Shown here one piece after another: positions 25,388-33,690 of a DNA stretch of 64,000 nucleotides. Where the stretch lies: the NCBI RefSeq assembly GCF_014333615.1, contig NZ_JACSCY010000020.1:16997-80996 (forward strand). The letters run 5' to 3'. A model generated the notes under the pieces. The model worked only from the letters and a program-made list of their open reading frames with translations. It searched no databases and had not been told where the DNA came from. The position numbers and the translations under genes are program-made. The DNA comes from Hymenobacter citatus (lineage in GTDB: Bacteria > Bacteroidota > Bacteroidia > Cytophagales > Hymenobacteraceae). Each line of letters opens with the position of its first letter. Positions within the stretch are counted from its first letter, which is position 1.

Positions 25388-26380
25388 ATGAAAATTTCTA
25401 TCGTTATCCCCGCTTACAATGAAGAAGAAAACCTATCGGAGGTAGCAGCACGCATCAAGGAAAACCTAACGGGCCGCTACGAACGGGAACTGATTTTTGT
25501 GGACGATGGTAGCCACGACAATACCCAACACGTGTTACGCGAGTTGCACAGGCAAGACCCAGAAATTCACTATGTAGCCCTCTCCCGCAATTTCGGGCAC
25601 CAAAGCGCCCTACGCGCTGGCTTGGATTATGCCACCGGCGACTGTATCATCTCCTTGGACGCCGATATGCAGCACCCCCCGCAGCTGCTACCCGAACTGA
25701 TTGGGCACTGGCTGGCCGGTTATGATATTGTATATACGCAACGGGAAGATGATGAGAAGTTGTCGTGGTTTAAACGGAGTACGTCGAATGCTTTCTACGG
25801 CCTAATGAACTCGCTGTCGAGCGTGAGCTTCGAGCCGGGAACAGCCGACTACCGCCTCATCGACCGGCGCGTGGCCGACGTAGTGCGCAACAGCCCCGAT
25901 GTGGAGCTTTTTCTGCGCGGTTTTATTCACTGGGTGGGCTTTCGGCAGAAAAAAGTAGCGTACACGCCGGCGGCCCGCTTCCGGGGTAAAACCAAGTATA
26001 CCCTGCGCAAGATGGTGAAACTAGCCTTCAACGGGGTGACTTCCTTCAGCGTTCGGCCCCTGCACCTTGCTACCCTGGCCGGCGCAGTGGTATCGGCACT
26101 GGCTTTCAGCTACGCGCTCTACGCACTGTATATCTTGCTGTTCACTAATGACGCCGTACCGGGCTGGACCTCTACCCTAGTAAGTGTGCTGTTTATTGGC
26201 GGTATCCAGCTTCTGGTGTTAGGCATTATGGGTGAGTACTTAGGCCGTTTATTTGTGCAGTCCAAACAGCGTCCGCCCTACCTCGTGAGCGAAACGGATG
26301 GCGGTTTACCCGTGCCGCCACCTCGTGGCTCCCTGATGCCCGATACGGCACCCCGAACTCCGCACATTCCTCCTGCTTAG
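25388..26380 (+). CDS. GT2 polyprenol-phosphate glycosyltransferase
   Basis: Transfers a sugar from a nucleotide donor to undecaprenyl phosphate on the inner face of the membrane (GtrB/DPM1/ArnC-like). The 330 residues begin with the GT2 nucleotide fold (MKISIVIPAYNEEENLSEV, LIFVDDGSHDNT, then DADMQHPPQLLPEL with the metal-binding DxD). Two C-terminal transmembrane hairpin helices follow (about 230-290), ending GIMGEYLGRLFVQSKQRPPYLV. The start at 25388 is fixed by the GT2 N-terminus; the frame opening at 25205 runs through the terminator. The next gene is a GT-C-like membrane protein that could use the lipid-linked sugar. Confidence 0.92.
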   Translation: MKISIVIPAYNEEENLSEVAARIKENLTGRYERELIFVDDGSHDNTQHVLRELHRQDPEIHYVALSRNFGHQSALRAGLDYATGDCIISLDADMQHPPQLLPELIGHWLAGYDIVYTQREDDEKLSWFKRSTSNAFYGLMNSLSSVSFEPGTADYRLIDRRVADVVRNSPDVELFLRGFIHWVGFRQKKVAYTPAARFRGKTKYTLRKMVKLAFNGVTSFSVRPLHLATLAGAVVSALAFSYALYALYILLFTNDAVPGWTSTLVSVLFIGGIQLLVLGIMGEYLGRLFVQSKQRPPYLVSETDGGLPVPPPRGSLMPDTAPRTPHIPPA

Positions 26381-26528
26381 TTCTCTCCGGCTGCCCTTAA
26401 CCTTTAGCCAACAAGGAGGCGTGGCCTTACCTGCAATCCATTTTTAGCCTTGCAAGCTGAGTATCAACGCCTGATTACCCTATGGGGTATGATACGACGC
26501 TACTTGCCTCGTTTTACTTCTCTACTTG

Positions 26529-28871
26529 ATGACTGTGCCGCGACAATCAACGACGATTGCATTATCTGACCGTTTGGTACTAGGCGGACTTTTACTGGTT
26601 CATTTGCTCTTACTCTGGGCGCGTGTCGGGCAAGTTTTGTGGCACCCCACAGAGTATCTGCTGTCGCCTGCCGGTGATGGCATTAAATCGTATTTCGCCC
26701 TACTCTACTACGTGCAGATCGACCACGGCCAGCAGTTTACGGGCATGCTTTATCCGTACGGAGAGCTGCTAACCTACACGGATGGTTTTCCGTTGCTGGC
26801 TTGGGCATTGAAAACCTGGGAAAGTGTATTTGGCCTGAGCAAAGCCAGCGTGGTAGGCGCCCTGAACCTGACCATACTCCTGTCGTCGCTACCTGCCACG
26901 GCTTTGCTTTACGCTATTATGCGCCGCTACCGGGTTGGCCAACTCCTAGCGGCCTGTGCGGCGCTTCTCATCGTGTTTTTGTCGCCGCAATGGTTTCGTA
27001 TTACAGGGGGGCATCTCACGCTGGCCTTGTTTTTTGCCGTACCATTGCTATGGTATTTGCAATTGCGGCTGATGCACGCCACCACTACCCGGCAGCGGGC
27101 ACGCTGGTTAGCTGGCTACCTTCTTTCAGCGTTGCTATTAGCGCTGGCTCACCCCTACTACCTCCTGCATGCCCTACTGCTACCCCTTGCTACTGCCGCC
27201 GTGCAGCTGGTGCAGCAGCTAGGCCGCCGCGCTCAGCCCTGGCGCATGCCGCTTTGGTTGGTGCTAAGCGGTACGTTGCCGGTTCTGCTGTTTCGTCTGT
27301 GGATTGGCCTGATTGATTCTATGGCAGACCGCCCGGTGAATCCCTATGGTTTCTTTGTCTATCACACCAATATTGCCAGCGTGTTCGGTCCTGTGATAGA
27401 GCCTTTTGCAGCCGTTTTTGCTTTCATTTTCCATACCAATGCCCCCATTTGGGAAGGGTATGCCTATATAGGCCTACCCGCTGTGCTGGGTATTGGGCTG
27501 TTAGTAGTGCGGGGGATAGATCATCTGGTACGGAAACGTTGGCTGTGGATACTAGCCCCCACCTTGCCTAACTCTCTTGGAACTAGCCTGTGGGCCGCTA
27601 CCCTGGTACTGCTATTTGCGGCCGGCTGGCCTTTCATCCTACCCTCTTTCAGCGGATTAATTGATTGGCTGCCGGGCCTCAAGCAATTTCGCTCACTGGG
27701 GCGCTTCGCCTGGATATTTTACTATGTTATAGGAGTCGTTACGGTGGTGCAGCTGTGGCAGCTGTACCGCATGTTGCAGCAGCGCCGGGTAGGGCGCCTT
27801 GGCGTTGTACTGCTCAGCCTGCTGCTGCTGCTTTGGGGGCTAGAGGCTAAGTACCAAGTGGAAGCAGCTACCCACCCTTTACGGGATGCCCAAGTAGCCA
27901 CCCACTTCCTGAGTCCTGACGACAACTATGCTGAATTGCTTTCCAAAGCAGGCCACGACCCAGCGCGCTTTCAGGCGCTGCTGCCACTGCCGTACTATTC
28001 GCTGGGGTCCGAAAAGTTTGATTTGGGCGGCTCCGAAATCAGCGTTGTCGAAGGCTTTCGGGCCGCGCTTAATCTGCGTTTACCCATCATCGCCGGTATG
28101 ATGTCGCGGACGTCTACCACGCAGGCCCTCAGCTTGCTTCAGCTTTTTTCTTCCGATTTAACTCCTAAAAGCCTACCGGCACAATTACCCTCCCAACGCC
28201 CCCTGCTGGTAGTAGCTTCCCGACAGGATGCTCTACGCCCCGCTGAAACCGCTTTGCTGCAAAGGGGCGCCCAGCAACTGCTGCAAACAGATCGAGTAAC
28301 GCTCTACGAGCTACCCTTGACGGCCTTCGCTACCGCTCGTCCGGCTAAAGAACGGGCTTGGTTTGCAGCGCATCAAGCGTCTTTACTTAAAGAAGGGCCT
28401 ATCTGGCGTACAGCACCAGGGCCAGCTGTTATTTGGCGCACCTTTTCTGAAAATTCCGCCTCAGCTTCTTTCACACAGCCCGGCGCTGCTCATCGTAGCA
28501 AAGGCCTGCTCACACTGTATGAAGGGCCCCTACCCGGCGCCACCGATACAACTAGCTACGAGCTAAGTATTTGGGCCTACGCAAAGACTTCTGACTGGCT
28601 GCCAGTGCTACGCTACCGTCAGCTTGACCCCAGTGGCAATGAGGTAGAGCGGCGGGAAGAATCAATGAAAACCAGCACAGAAATTCATGGCGACTGGGTT
28701 CGATTTGCCTACGTCATTCAGCTAAAATCTCCGCAAAACCGGGTAGAAGTGGCAATGGATGGTGCCGATATCCTGGTTGATGACCTGTTGATTCGACCTC
28801 GCTCCACACAAGTATATTGGCTGGACTCGCGCGGACAACCTGTCCTCAATGGCTACCCACTGGCGTGGTAG
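26529..28871 (+). CDS. Large membrane protein, GT-C glycosyltransferase-like
   Basis: Protein of 780 residues with an N-terminal membrane domain of about ten helices (to about residue 455) and a C-terminal soluble domain of more than 300 residues. The first loop contains SPAGDGIKSYFALLYYVQIDHG and the segment YPYGELLTYTDGFPLLAW, with acidic and His residues where GT-C enzymes bind the lipid-phosphate sugar. The C-terminal part (about 620-770, SFTQPGAAHRSKGLLTLYEG ... YELSIWAYAKTSDW) looks like a carbohydrate-binding beta sandwich. It is flanked by two polyprenyl-phosphate GT2 genes. A TTG three bases upstream is also possible. Substrate unknown. Confidence 0.7.
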   Translation: MTVPRQSTTIALSDRLVLGGLLLVHLLLLWARVGQVLWHPTEYLLSPAGDGIKSYFALLYYVQIDHGQQFTGMLYPYGELLTYTDGFPLLAWALKTWESVFGLSKASVVGALNLTILLSSLPATALLYAIMRRYRVGQLLAACAALLIVFLSPQWFRITGGHLTLALFFAVPLLWYLQLRLMHATTTRQRARWLAGYLLSALLLALAHPYYLLHALLLPLATAAVQLVQQLGRRAQPWRMPLWLVLSGTLPVLLFRLWIGLIDSMADRPVNPYGFFVYHTNIASVFGPVIEPFAAVFAFIFHTNAPIWEGYAYIGLPAVLGIGLLVVRGIDHLVRKRWLWILAPTLPNSLGTSLWAATLVLLFAAGWPFILPSFSGLIDWLPGLKQFRSLGRFAWIFYYVIGVVTVVQLWQLYRMLQQRRVGRLGVVLLSLLLLLWGLEAKYQVEAATHPLRDAQVATHFLSPDDNYAELLSKAGHDPARFQALLPLPYYSLGSEKFDLGGSEISVVEGFRAALNLRLPIIAGMMSRTSTTQALSLLQLFSSDLTPKSLPAQLPSQRPLLVVASRQDALRPAETALLQRGAQQLLQTDRVTLYELPLTAFATARPAKERAWFAAHQASLLKEGPIWRTAPGPAVIWRTFSENSASASFTQPGAAHRSKGLLTLYEGPLPGATDTTSYELSIWAYAKTSDWLPVLRYRQLDPSGNEVERREESMKTSTEIHGDWVRFAYVIQLKSPQNRVEVAMDGADILVDDLLIRPRSTQVYWLDSRGQPVLNGYPLAW

Positions 28872-29019
28872 CCATCTACTGCGCATCACTGCGTCAGTCC
28901 CATGCTACGCTAGGCCCCTTTCCCTTGCTGTTGCTCAAAAAACTCAACCGCTTCGTTTTTAAACTGCTCATGTATTGAGCGCAAAAAGGGTATAGGGGCT
29001 GTAGGTTTATCCTCCTACC

Positions 29020-29027
29020 TATCTTTG
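29020..29027 (+). promoter_or_regulatory. Candidate -7 box for the second GT2 gene
   Basis: TATCTTTG, an exact TAnnTTTG match, 30 bases upstream of the start at 29058. It suggests this gene has its own promoter inside the cluster. Confidence 0.4.
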
Positions 29028-29057
29028 CAGCCTACCTCCGCTATCCTACTACGCTGC

Positions 29058-30041
29058 ATGGATCTTTCGATTATCATTCCCATCTATAATGAGGAAGCCA
29101 ATATTCAGACTCTATACGACCGGCTGAGTGGCGTGCTGGCCCCGCTTGGCCGTTCCTACGAGCTTATCTTTGTCAACGACGGCTCCCGCGACCAGTCGCT
29201 GCGCCTGGTTAAAGCTCTCACAGAGCGCGACGCGCGCGTGCGCTACATTGATTTCAGCCGTAATTTTGGGCACCAGATTGCCGTTACGGCTGGGCTGGAC
29301 TTATCGCATGGTGAGGCGGTAGTGATTATCGACGCCGATTTGCAAGACCCGCCGGAGCTGATTCCGCAGCTCTACCAGAAGCTGCACGAAGGCTACGAGG
29401 TAGTGTATGCCCGTCGCCGCTCGCGCCAGGGCGAAAGCGTCGCTAAGAAGTTCACTGCCAAGCTGTTTTACCGTATTCTAGCCAACATCACTAACATATC
29501 AATCCCCGTAGATACGGGCGATTTCCGTATTGTGTCCCGCAAGGTGGTAGATGCGCTCAAGCAAATGCCAGAGCAAAATAAGTTTATCCGCGGGCAGATT
29601 TCCTGGATTGGCTACCGTCAGACCTACCTCGAATACGACCGGGCCGAACGAGCCGGTGGTGCCACCGGCTACACATACAGTAAAATGATTCGGCTGGCGC
29701 TGGACGGCATCACGGGCTTCTCTGATGCGCCCCTTAAGTTTGCTACCATTAGCGGGTTTGTGGTATCGGGCATTTCCTTCCTGGTTGTGCTTTACACGCT
29801 CTACGAGCGATTTATAGCACATGACTACCAGCCAGGTTGGGCTTCCCTGATGGTAAGCATTTTATTCCTGGGGGGCATTCAGCTAATTGCGGTCGGTATC
29901 ATTGGTGAGTATTTGTCGCGGTTGTCGGCCAACGTGCGTCAGCGCCCCCTCTACATCATTTCCGACACCAATATTCCGGTTACCAGCGTTGCGCCTGCCG
30001 CTAGTCCTGCTACCCACCCAGGTCCTGTTTTCCCGACGTAA
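29058..30041 (+). CDS. GT2 polyprenol-phosphate glycosyltransferase (second copy)
   Basis: Protein of 327 residues with the same architecture as the GT2 gene at 25388: MDLSIIIPIYNEEANIQTLY, LIFVNDGSRDQS, the DxD in VVIIDADLQDPPELIPQLY, and two C-terminal membrane helices ending IIGEYLSRLSANVRQRPLYI. The two are clearly different in sequence, so they probably handle different sugars or arose by an old duplication. The Pro/Ala/Thr-rich tail (SVAPAASPATHPGPVFPT) is probably cytoplasmic. It converges on the TonB-C lipoprotein gene 20 bases away. Confidence 0.92.
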   Translation: MDLSIIIPIYNEEANIQTLYDRLSGVLAPLGRSYELIFVNDGSRDQSLRLVKALTERDARVRYIDFSRNFGHQIAVTAGLDLSHGEAVVIIDADLQDPPELIPQLYQKLHEGYEVVYARRRSRQGESVAKKFTAKLFYRILANITNISIPVDTGDFRIVSRKVVDALKQMPEQNKFIRGQISWIGYRQTYLEYDRAERAGGATGYTYSKMIRLALDGITGFSDAPLKFATISGFVVSGISFLVVLYTLYERFIAHDYQPGWASLMVSILFLGGIQLIAVGIIGEYLSRLSANVRQRPLYIISDTNIPVTSVAPAASPATHPGPVFPT

Positions 30042-30060
30042 CCGGTGGCGTTGTGCCGCC

Positions 30061-31503
30061 TTATTCCAACTCCTGCACCAGCTGTTCTAGCTCGGCCAGC
30101 GTGGTTTCGCGGAAGCTGAGCGGCTCGCTGCTGTGGCGCCCCGTAGTGATTTCGCGCACGGCCACGTAGGGTGTGCCGCTCATGTAGCGAATACCGAGCA
30201 GCACGGCCTTTTTGTTGGCCGGCACGTCCACAAAGTCGTAGCCCGTTTCGGTGGGCTGGCCTAGCACAATGGTAGCGGCATCGTGCAGCACCAGGCGTAC
30301 GCTGGTGTGCGTGTCGGGCTCTACGGCGGCCGTGAGGGTAGTCACGGCTTCGGCCGCGGGGCGCGGACGGGCAGCCGCTATCCACCCCAGTTGCCCTACC
30401 CGGAAAGCCTGCCGATCAGTGGCCGGCGCTTCTGCGGCGGCTACTGATGGTGCTGGTGCCGACACGATAGTTGAGTCAGTATCAGCCAGTAGGTCGGGGG
30501 CTTCGGGTAAGGTGAAGCGGATGGGTACCAGTATTTTCACCTTCACAAAACGCCCTTCGCGCTGGCCGGGCGTCCAGCGGCCCGAGCTTTGCCGCAGCAC
30601 CCGCAGGGCTTCCGCATCGAAGCTGCTACCCAGGCCGCGCAGCACTTTGGGCGTTAGCACCCGCCCCGCTTCGTCAATCACCGCCGACACGTAGACGGTA
30701 CCCTGCGTGTGGCTACCGGCCGCTGCGGTGGGGTAGCGCACGAGTTTGTTCAGGGTGGCCGGGCCACTCTCATATACAGGCATGGGGTGCGCCTCATTGT
30801 ATATCTGGTCGTCTACTACCGTCTCAGAGCCAGCCACCACCCACCTAACCGGCTGCCGGCGCCCGCTTAGCCCATAATACAGCGGCATTCCCGACCGGGC
30901 CGAAGCCGGAAGCTCCACCTGCACGGCGCGGCCCGCGGCTATGCGCAGGAACTGGCCGTTGCCCGTGGCCCGCACCAGCACGGCGCCGCCCGGTATCAGC
31001 AGTTGATCATCGGTGGTTTCGGACACAATATTGGAGAGCAGTACATCAGCCAGCCCGTAGCACTCCTTCAATTCCACAAACACAGGGCCGGTTGCGGGCT
31101 CCCTGCGCGCGTCGACCAGCGTGCCCGCCGGAATGCGTACCACGGTGCCCTCCCTACCCCGCACCTCGGCTAGTTGGGTAGGGTCTATCTTGTGGTACTC
31201 GCTGGCTTTCAGGGTGAGGTCGTAAAGACGTGCTTCGGCGGGCGGTGGGGCAGCGGTGTCGCGGGGTGCTATGGCGCGGCGCCCGGCCCCCGGCCTGATG
31301 AGTGGGGCATTGGCTTGGGTAGGGCGCTCTACCCGGTGCCAGGTTAGGGTATCGGGGCGGCGAGGCGTGGGGGCAGGCAGCGTGTCAACGGGCAGCTCGG
31401 TTTCAGCGCCTGCTACCTCTGTTTGAGCGGGCGTGTCGGACTGACAGCTGTAGAACAGGAAAGAGGCTAGGCCACTGAGCAGCAAAAGGCGAAGGGTAGG
31501 CAT
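30061..31503 (-). CDS. Lipoprotein with an internal TonB C-terminal domain
   Basis: Protein of 480 residues. The leader MPTLRLLLLSGLASFLFYSC ends in a lipobox Cys at position 20, so it should be lipid-anchored. Residues 90-225 form a beta-rich domain (TVVRIPAGTLVDA, GPVFVELKECYGLADVLLSN, LIPGGAVLVRATGNG) of a kind common in secreted Bacteroidetes proteins. Residues 240-333 are a TonB C-terminal domain (GTVYVSAVIDEAGRVLTPKV, LRQSSGRWTPGQREG), followed by a further 145 residues. TonB proteins normally have an inner-membrane helix instead of a lipobox. It is divergent from the BlaI/M56 genes across an AT-rich gap and may be part of that system. Confidence 0.78.
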   Translation of the reverse strand: MPTLRLLLLSGLASFLFYSCQSDTPAQTEVAGAETELPVDTLPAPTPRRPDTLTWHRVERPTQANAPLIRPGAGRRAIAPRDTAAPPPAEARLYDLTLKASEYHKIDPTQLAEVRGREGTVVRIPAGTLVDARREPATGPVFVELKECYGLADVLLSNIVSETTDDQLLIPGGAVLVRATGNGQFLRIAAGRAVQVELPASARSGMPLYYGLSGRRQPVRWVVAGSETVVDDQIYNEAHPMPVYESGPATLNKLVRYPTAAAGSHTQGTVYVSAVIDEAGRVLTPKVLRGLGSSFDAEALRVLRQSSGRWTPGQREGRFVKVKILVPIRFTLPEAPDLLADTDSTIVSAPAPSVAAAEAPATDRQAFRVGQLGWIAAARPRPAAEAVTTLTAAVEPDTHTSVRLVLHDAATIVLGQPTETGYDFVDVPANKKAVLLGIRYMSGTPYVAVREITTGRHSSEPLSFRETTLAELEQLVQELE

Positions 31504-31693
31504 TGGACAAAATAACGGCTTCGGCAGCTATTCTGGTACAAATGGGGCAAAAGCCTCAGCAGTACAGCCAGGATAGGTTGTATGCACCTTCCACTTTGCT
31601 TCACCAAAAAAATTAAATTAATAATAATTACTTAATAATCAATTATTTGGTGCATCAAACAGTCTATAGTATCACTTTTAATTCTCGATTAAA

Positions 31694-31725
31694 CGTATTT
31701 ATACGTTATATAACTTATAAATACG
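31694..31725. promoter_or_regulatory. Candidate BlaI operator / promoter region
   Basis: Inverted repeat of cgtatttata (31694-31703) and tataaatacg (31716-31725) with a 12-base spacer, overlapping shorter aacgtat/atacgtt dyads, 14 bases before the blaI start. It lies in the AT-rich 235-base gap between the divergent TonB-C lipoprotein and blaI genes. BlaI-type repressors bind such dyads and repress their own operon, so autoregulation is likely. Confidence 0.55.
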
Positions 31726-31738
31726 TTATACTTGCCTT

Positions 31739-32131
31739 ATGGAAGAGTTAACAAAAACAGAGGAGCGCATCATGCACGTGCTCTGGAAGCTGAAACGAGC
31801 TTTTGTTAAAGACATTATTCAGCATCTGGATGAAGACCCTGCGCCACCTTACACCACTATTTCTTCGGTGGTGCGCATTCTGGAGCGCAAGGGCTATGTG
31901 AGTTTCAAGGCCTATGGCAAGACGTATGAGTACTCGCCTGCCATCAGTAAGCTGGAATACCGCGCGGCTTCTCTTAAGCGCATGCTGACGCAGTATTTCG
32001 ACAATTCGCCGGCGGCGCTGGTGTCTTTTATGGTAGCGGAAGAAAGCCTGAGCCCCGAGGAAGTGCAGCGCCTCCGCCAGCTGCTGGACCAAGCCTCTCC
32101 CGATACCTCCCCTACCGATGACACCCACTAG
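31739..32131 (+). CDS. BlaI/MecI/CopY-family repressor
   Basis: Winged-helix repressor of 130 residues. The N-terminal DNA-binding domain is clear (LTKTEERIMHVLWKLKRAFV, then TISSVVRILERKGYVSFKAYG). The helical C-terminal dimerisation part spans about 80-118, and cleavage there by a partner M56 peptidase would release the DNA. The stop overlaps the start of the M56 gene by 14 bases, so the two are translationally coupled. The AT-rich dyad just upstream is the probable operator. In Bacteroidetes such pairs respond to varied envelope signals, not only beta-lactams; the signal here is unknown. Confidence 0.93.
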   Translation: MEELTKTEERIMHVLWKLKRAFVKDIIQHLDEDPAPPYTTISSVVRILERKGYVSFKAYGKTYEYSPAISKLEYRAASLKRMLTQYFDNSPAALVSFMVAEESLSPEEVQRLRQLLDQASPDTSPTDDTH

Positions 32132-33581
32132 CCTGCTGCTCTACCTGGCCGAGGTTAGCTTCGGCACGGTTGTCTTCGCGCTACTCTACCGGCTGGTATT
32201 TACCCAGCTGCCCACGTTCCGTTGGAACCGTTGGTACTTGCTGGTTAGCCTGGTTGCCAGTTTTGCCCTGCCGTTGCTGGTCGGTTTCACGCCGTGGTTG
32301 GCGCCTGCCGCTGCTGACGATCCAACCGGACCTCTCCCTGCCCTACCCTTGCGCTGGGCGCTGGCAGCTACCCCAACATCTCCACTTCTCGACACTCCCG
32401 ATTATCTGCACAGACTGGGTTGGGTGGTGCTGGGAGTATATGTTGCGGGCGTCTGCTACCGGGCATGGCGTACGGGCCGCAGTTTGTGGCAACTATACAT
32501 GCTGGTGACTGCGCACGCCAGCGTTCGTCTGCCAACGGGCCGACTGGTGCACTTGCCTACGCAGGCGCTGCCAGCGTTTTCCTTTGGGCCGTTCATTTTT
32601 CTTTCGTCGCTGCACCAGTCGCTTAGTGAGGCAGAGCGGCAGTTGCTACTTCTGCACGAACAGGTGCACGTGCGCCAGTATCACACGCTGGATTTGCTGG
32701 GCTACGAGGTAGCCGGTTGGCTACTCTGGTTTAACCCGGCAGTGCGCTACCTGGGCCGGCAGGTGCGGCAGGTGCACGAATACTTGGCCGATACCACTGT
32801 AGCGCAACTACCCGGCATCGGGATTCGCCAGTACGGCAGCCTGCTGCTGAAGCTGGTGGCGCAGCAGCCTCCCTTCCGTTTGACGCATACTTTTTCTTCT
32901 TCCACTTTAACGCAACGTATTTTTATGCTTACCACCTCTGTTCCTACCCGCTGGCAAAAACTTCGTTTTCTGCTTGTTATACCTGTGGCCGCTACGGCAT
33001 GGGCTGTTAGTTCCTACGCGGGCTCTCCATTGCCGCCTACCCCAACAGAGCCTGCTACAGCTTCAGCTTCGCTCACAGCCACTCAAGCAGGCCCTACCAT
33101 CCGGCGCATCACGTGGCAAGGCAACACGGTGCTATCGGCGGCTCGTCTCACACAAGCACTAGGGCTGAAACCCGGCGCTGTATATGACTCGGTAGCCCTC
33201 GGCCAGCGCCTGCAATCCGATGTCACATCTCTGTACATGGATCAGGGTTACTTGTTTTTTTCGATTGAGCCCAGCGTCGTTCCGCAATCCAATGGCACTG
33301 TAGATTTGATTTTTACCATTTCGGAAGGAAAGCCTGCCCGCCTGGGAACCGTTACGCTACAGGATGCGCGTGCCCCTGCGGTAGCTACTGCGCCGCTGCT
33401 GGCCCAACTTCCCCTGCATAGCGGTGACCTATTCAGCCGTAAGAAGCTCGTAGAAAGTCAGACACTATTGGCACAAGCCAGCAACATACCTTTGGCAGCA
33501 GTGCAAGTAAACCCCATACCCGTAATGCAGCTCAATGGATCGGCAGTGGTGAATATAGAATTTGTGTTGCAGCCGAAGTAA
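32118..33581 (+). CDS. M56 (BlaR1-type) membrane peptidase fused to BamA-like POTRA domains
   Basis: Sensor protease of 487 residues. Membrane helices lie at about 6-28, 39-58 and 100-117; the zinc motif HEQVH is at 180-184, with a following VHEYLAD (220-225) that supplies the third ligand. A fourth helix at about 283-300 is followed by a Pro/Thr linker. Residues 327-404 and 408-485 look like two POTRA repeats as in Bacteroidetes BamA: ITWQGNTVLSAARLTQALGL, DVTSLYMDQGYLFFSIEP, DLIFTISEGKPARLGTVTL, then GDLFSRKKLVESQTLL and VQVNPIPV. There is no penicillin-binding domain and no beta barrel. It presumably senses an envelope state and cleaves BlaI. Confidence 0.85.
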   Translation: MTPTSLLLYLAEVSFGTVVFALLYRLVFTQLPTFRWNRWYLLVSLVASFALPLLVGFTPWLAPAAADDPTGPLPALPLRWALAATPTSPLLDTPDYLHRLGWVVLGVYVAGVCYRAWRTGRSLWQLYMLVTAHASVRLPTGRLVHLPTQALPAFSFGPFIFLSSLHQSLSEAERQLLLLHEQVHVRQYHTLDLLGYEVAGWLLWFNPAVRYLGRQVRQVHEYLADTTVAQLPGIGIRQYGSLLLKLVAQQPPFRLTHTFSSSTLTQRIFMLTTSVPTRWQKLRFLLVIPVAATAWAVSSYAGSPLPPTPTEPATASASLTATQAGPTIRRITWQGNTVLSAARLTQALGLKPGAVYDSVALGQRLQSDVTSLYMDQGYLFFSIEPSVVPQSNGTVDLIFTISEGKPARLGTVTLQDARAPAVATAPLLAQLPLHSGDLFSRKKLVESQTLLAQASNIPLAAVQVNPIPVMQLNGSAVVNIEFVLQPK

Positions 33582-33618
33582 GCGCTCCTGAAAAGACTAC
33601 CCGGCCGCTTCGTGCGTT

Positions 33619-33680
33619 AAGGTCGGCAGGCTGGCTTCTTGTGCTAGGGTAGCACAAGTCTGCGCTCGTCTGCCGATCTT
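33619..33680 (+). other. Two-tier RNA hairpin between the M56 gene and a lipoprotein gene
   Basis: Outer stem aaggtcggcag (33619-33629) with ctgccgatctt (33670-33680), which pairs fully if one G-U is allowed, and inner stem cttgtgct (33638-33645) with agcacaag (33651-33658). The structure ends 10 bases before the next ATG. It may be a terminator of the M56 gene or a 5' leader element. Confidence 0.5.
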
Positions 33681-33690
33681 TATACCCGCT

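Noticed and set aside
32118..33581. Beta-lactam resistance regulator (blaR1/mecR1)
   Set aside because: No penicillin-binding sensor domain and no beta-lactamase gene nearby; the C-terminus is POTRA-like instead.
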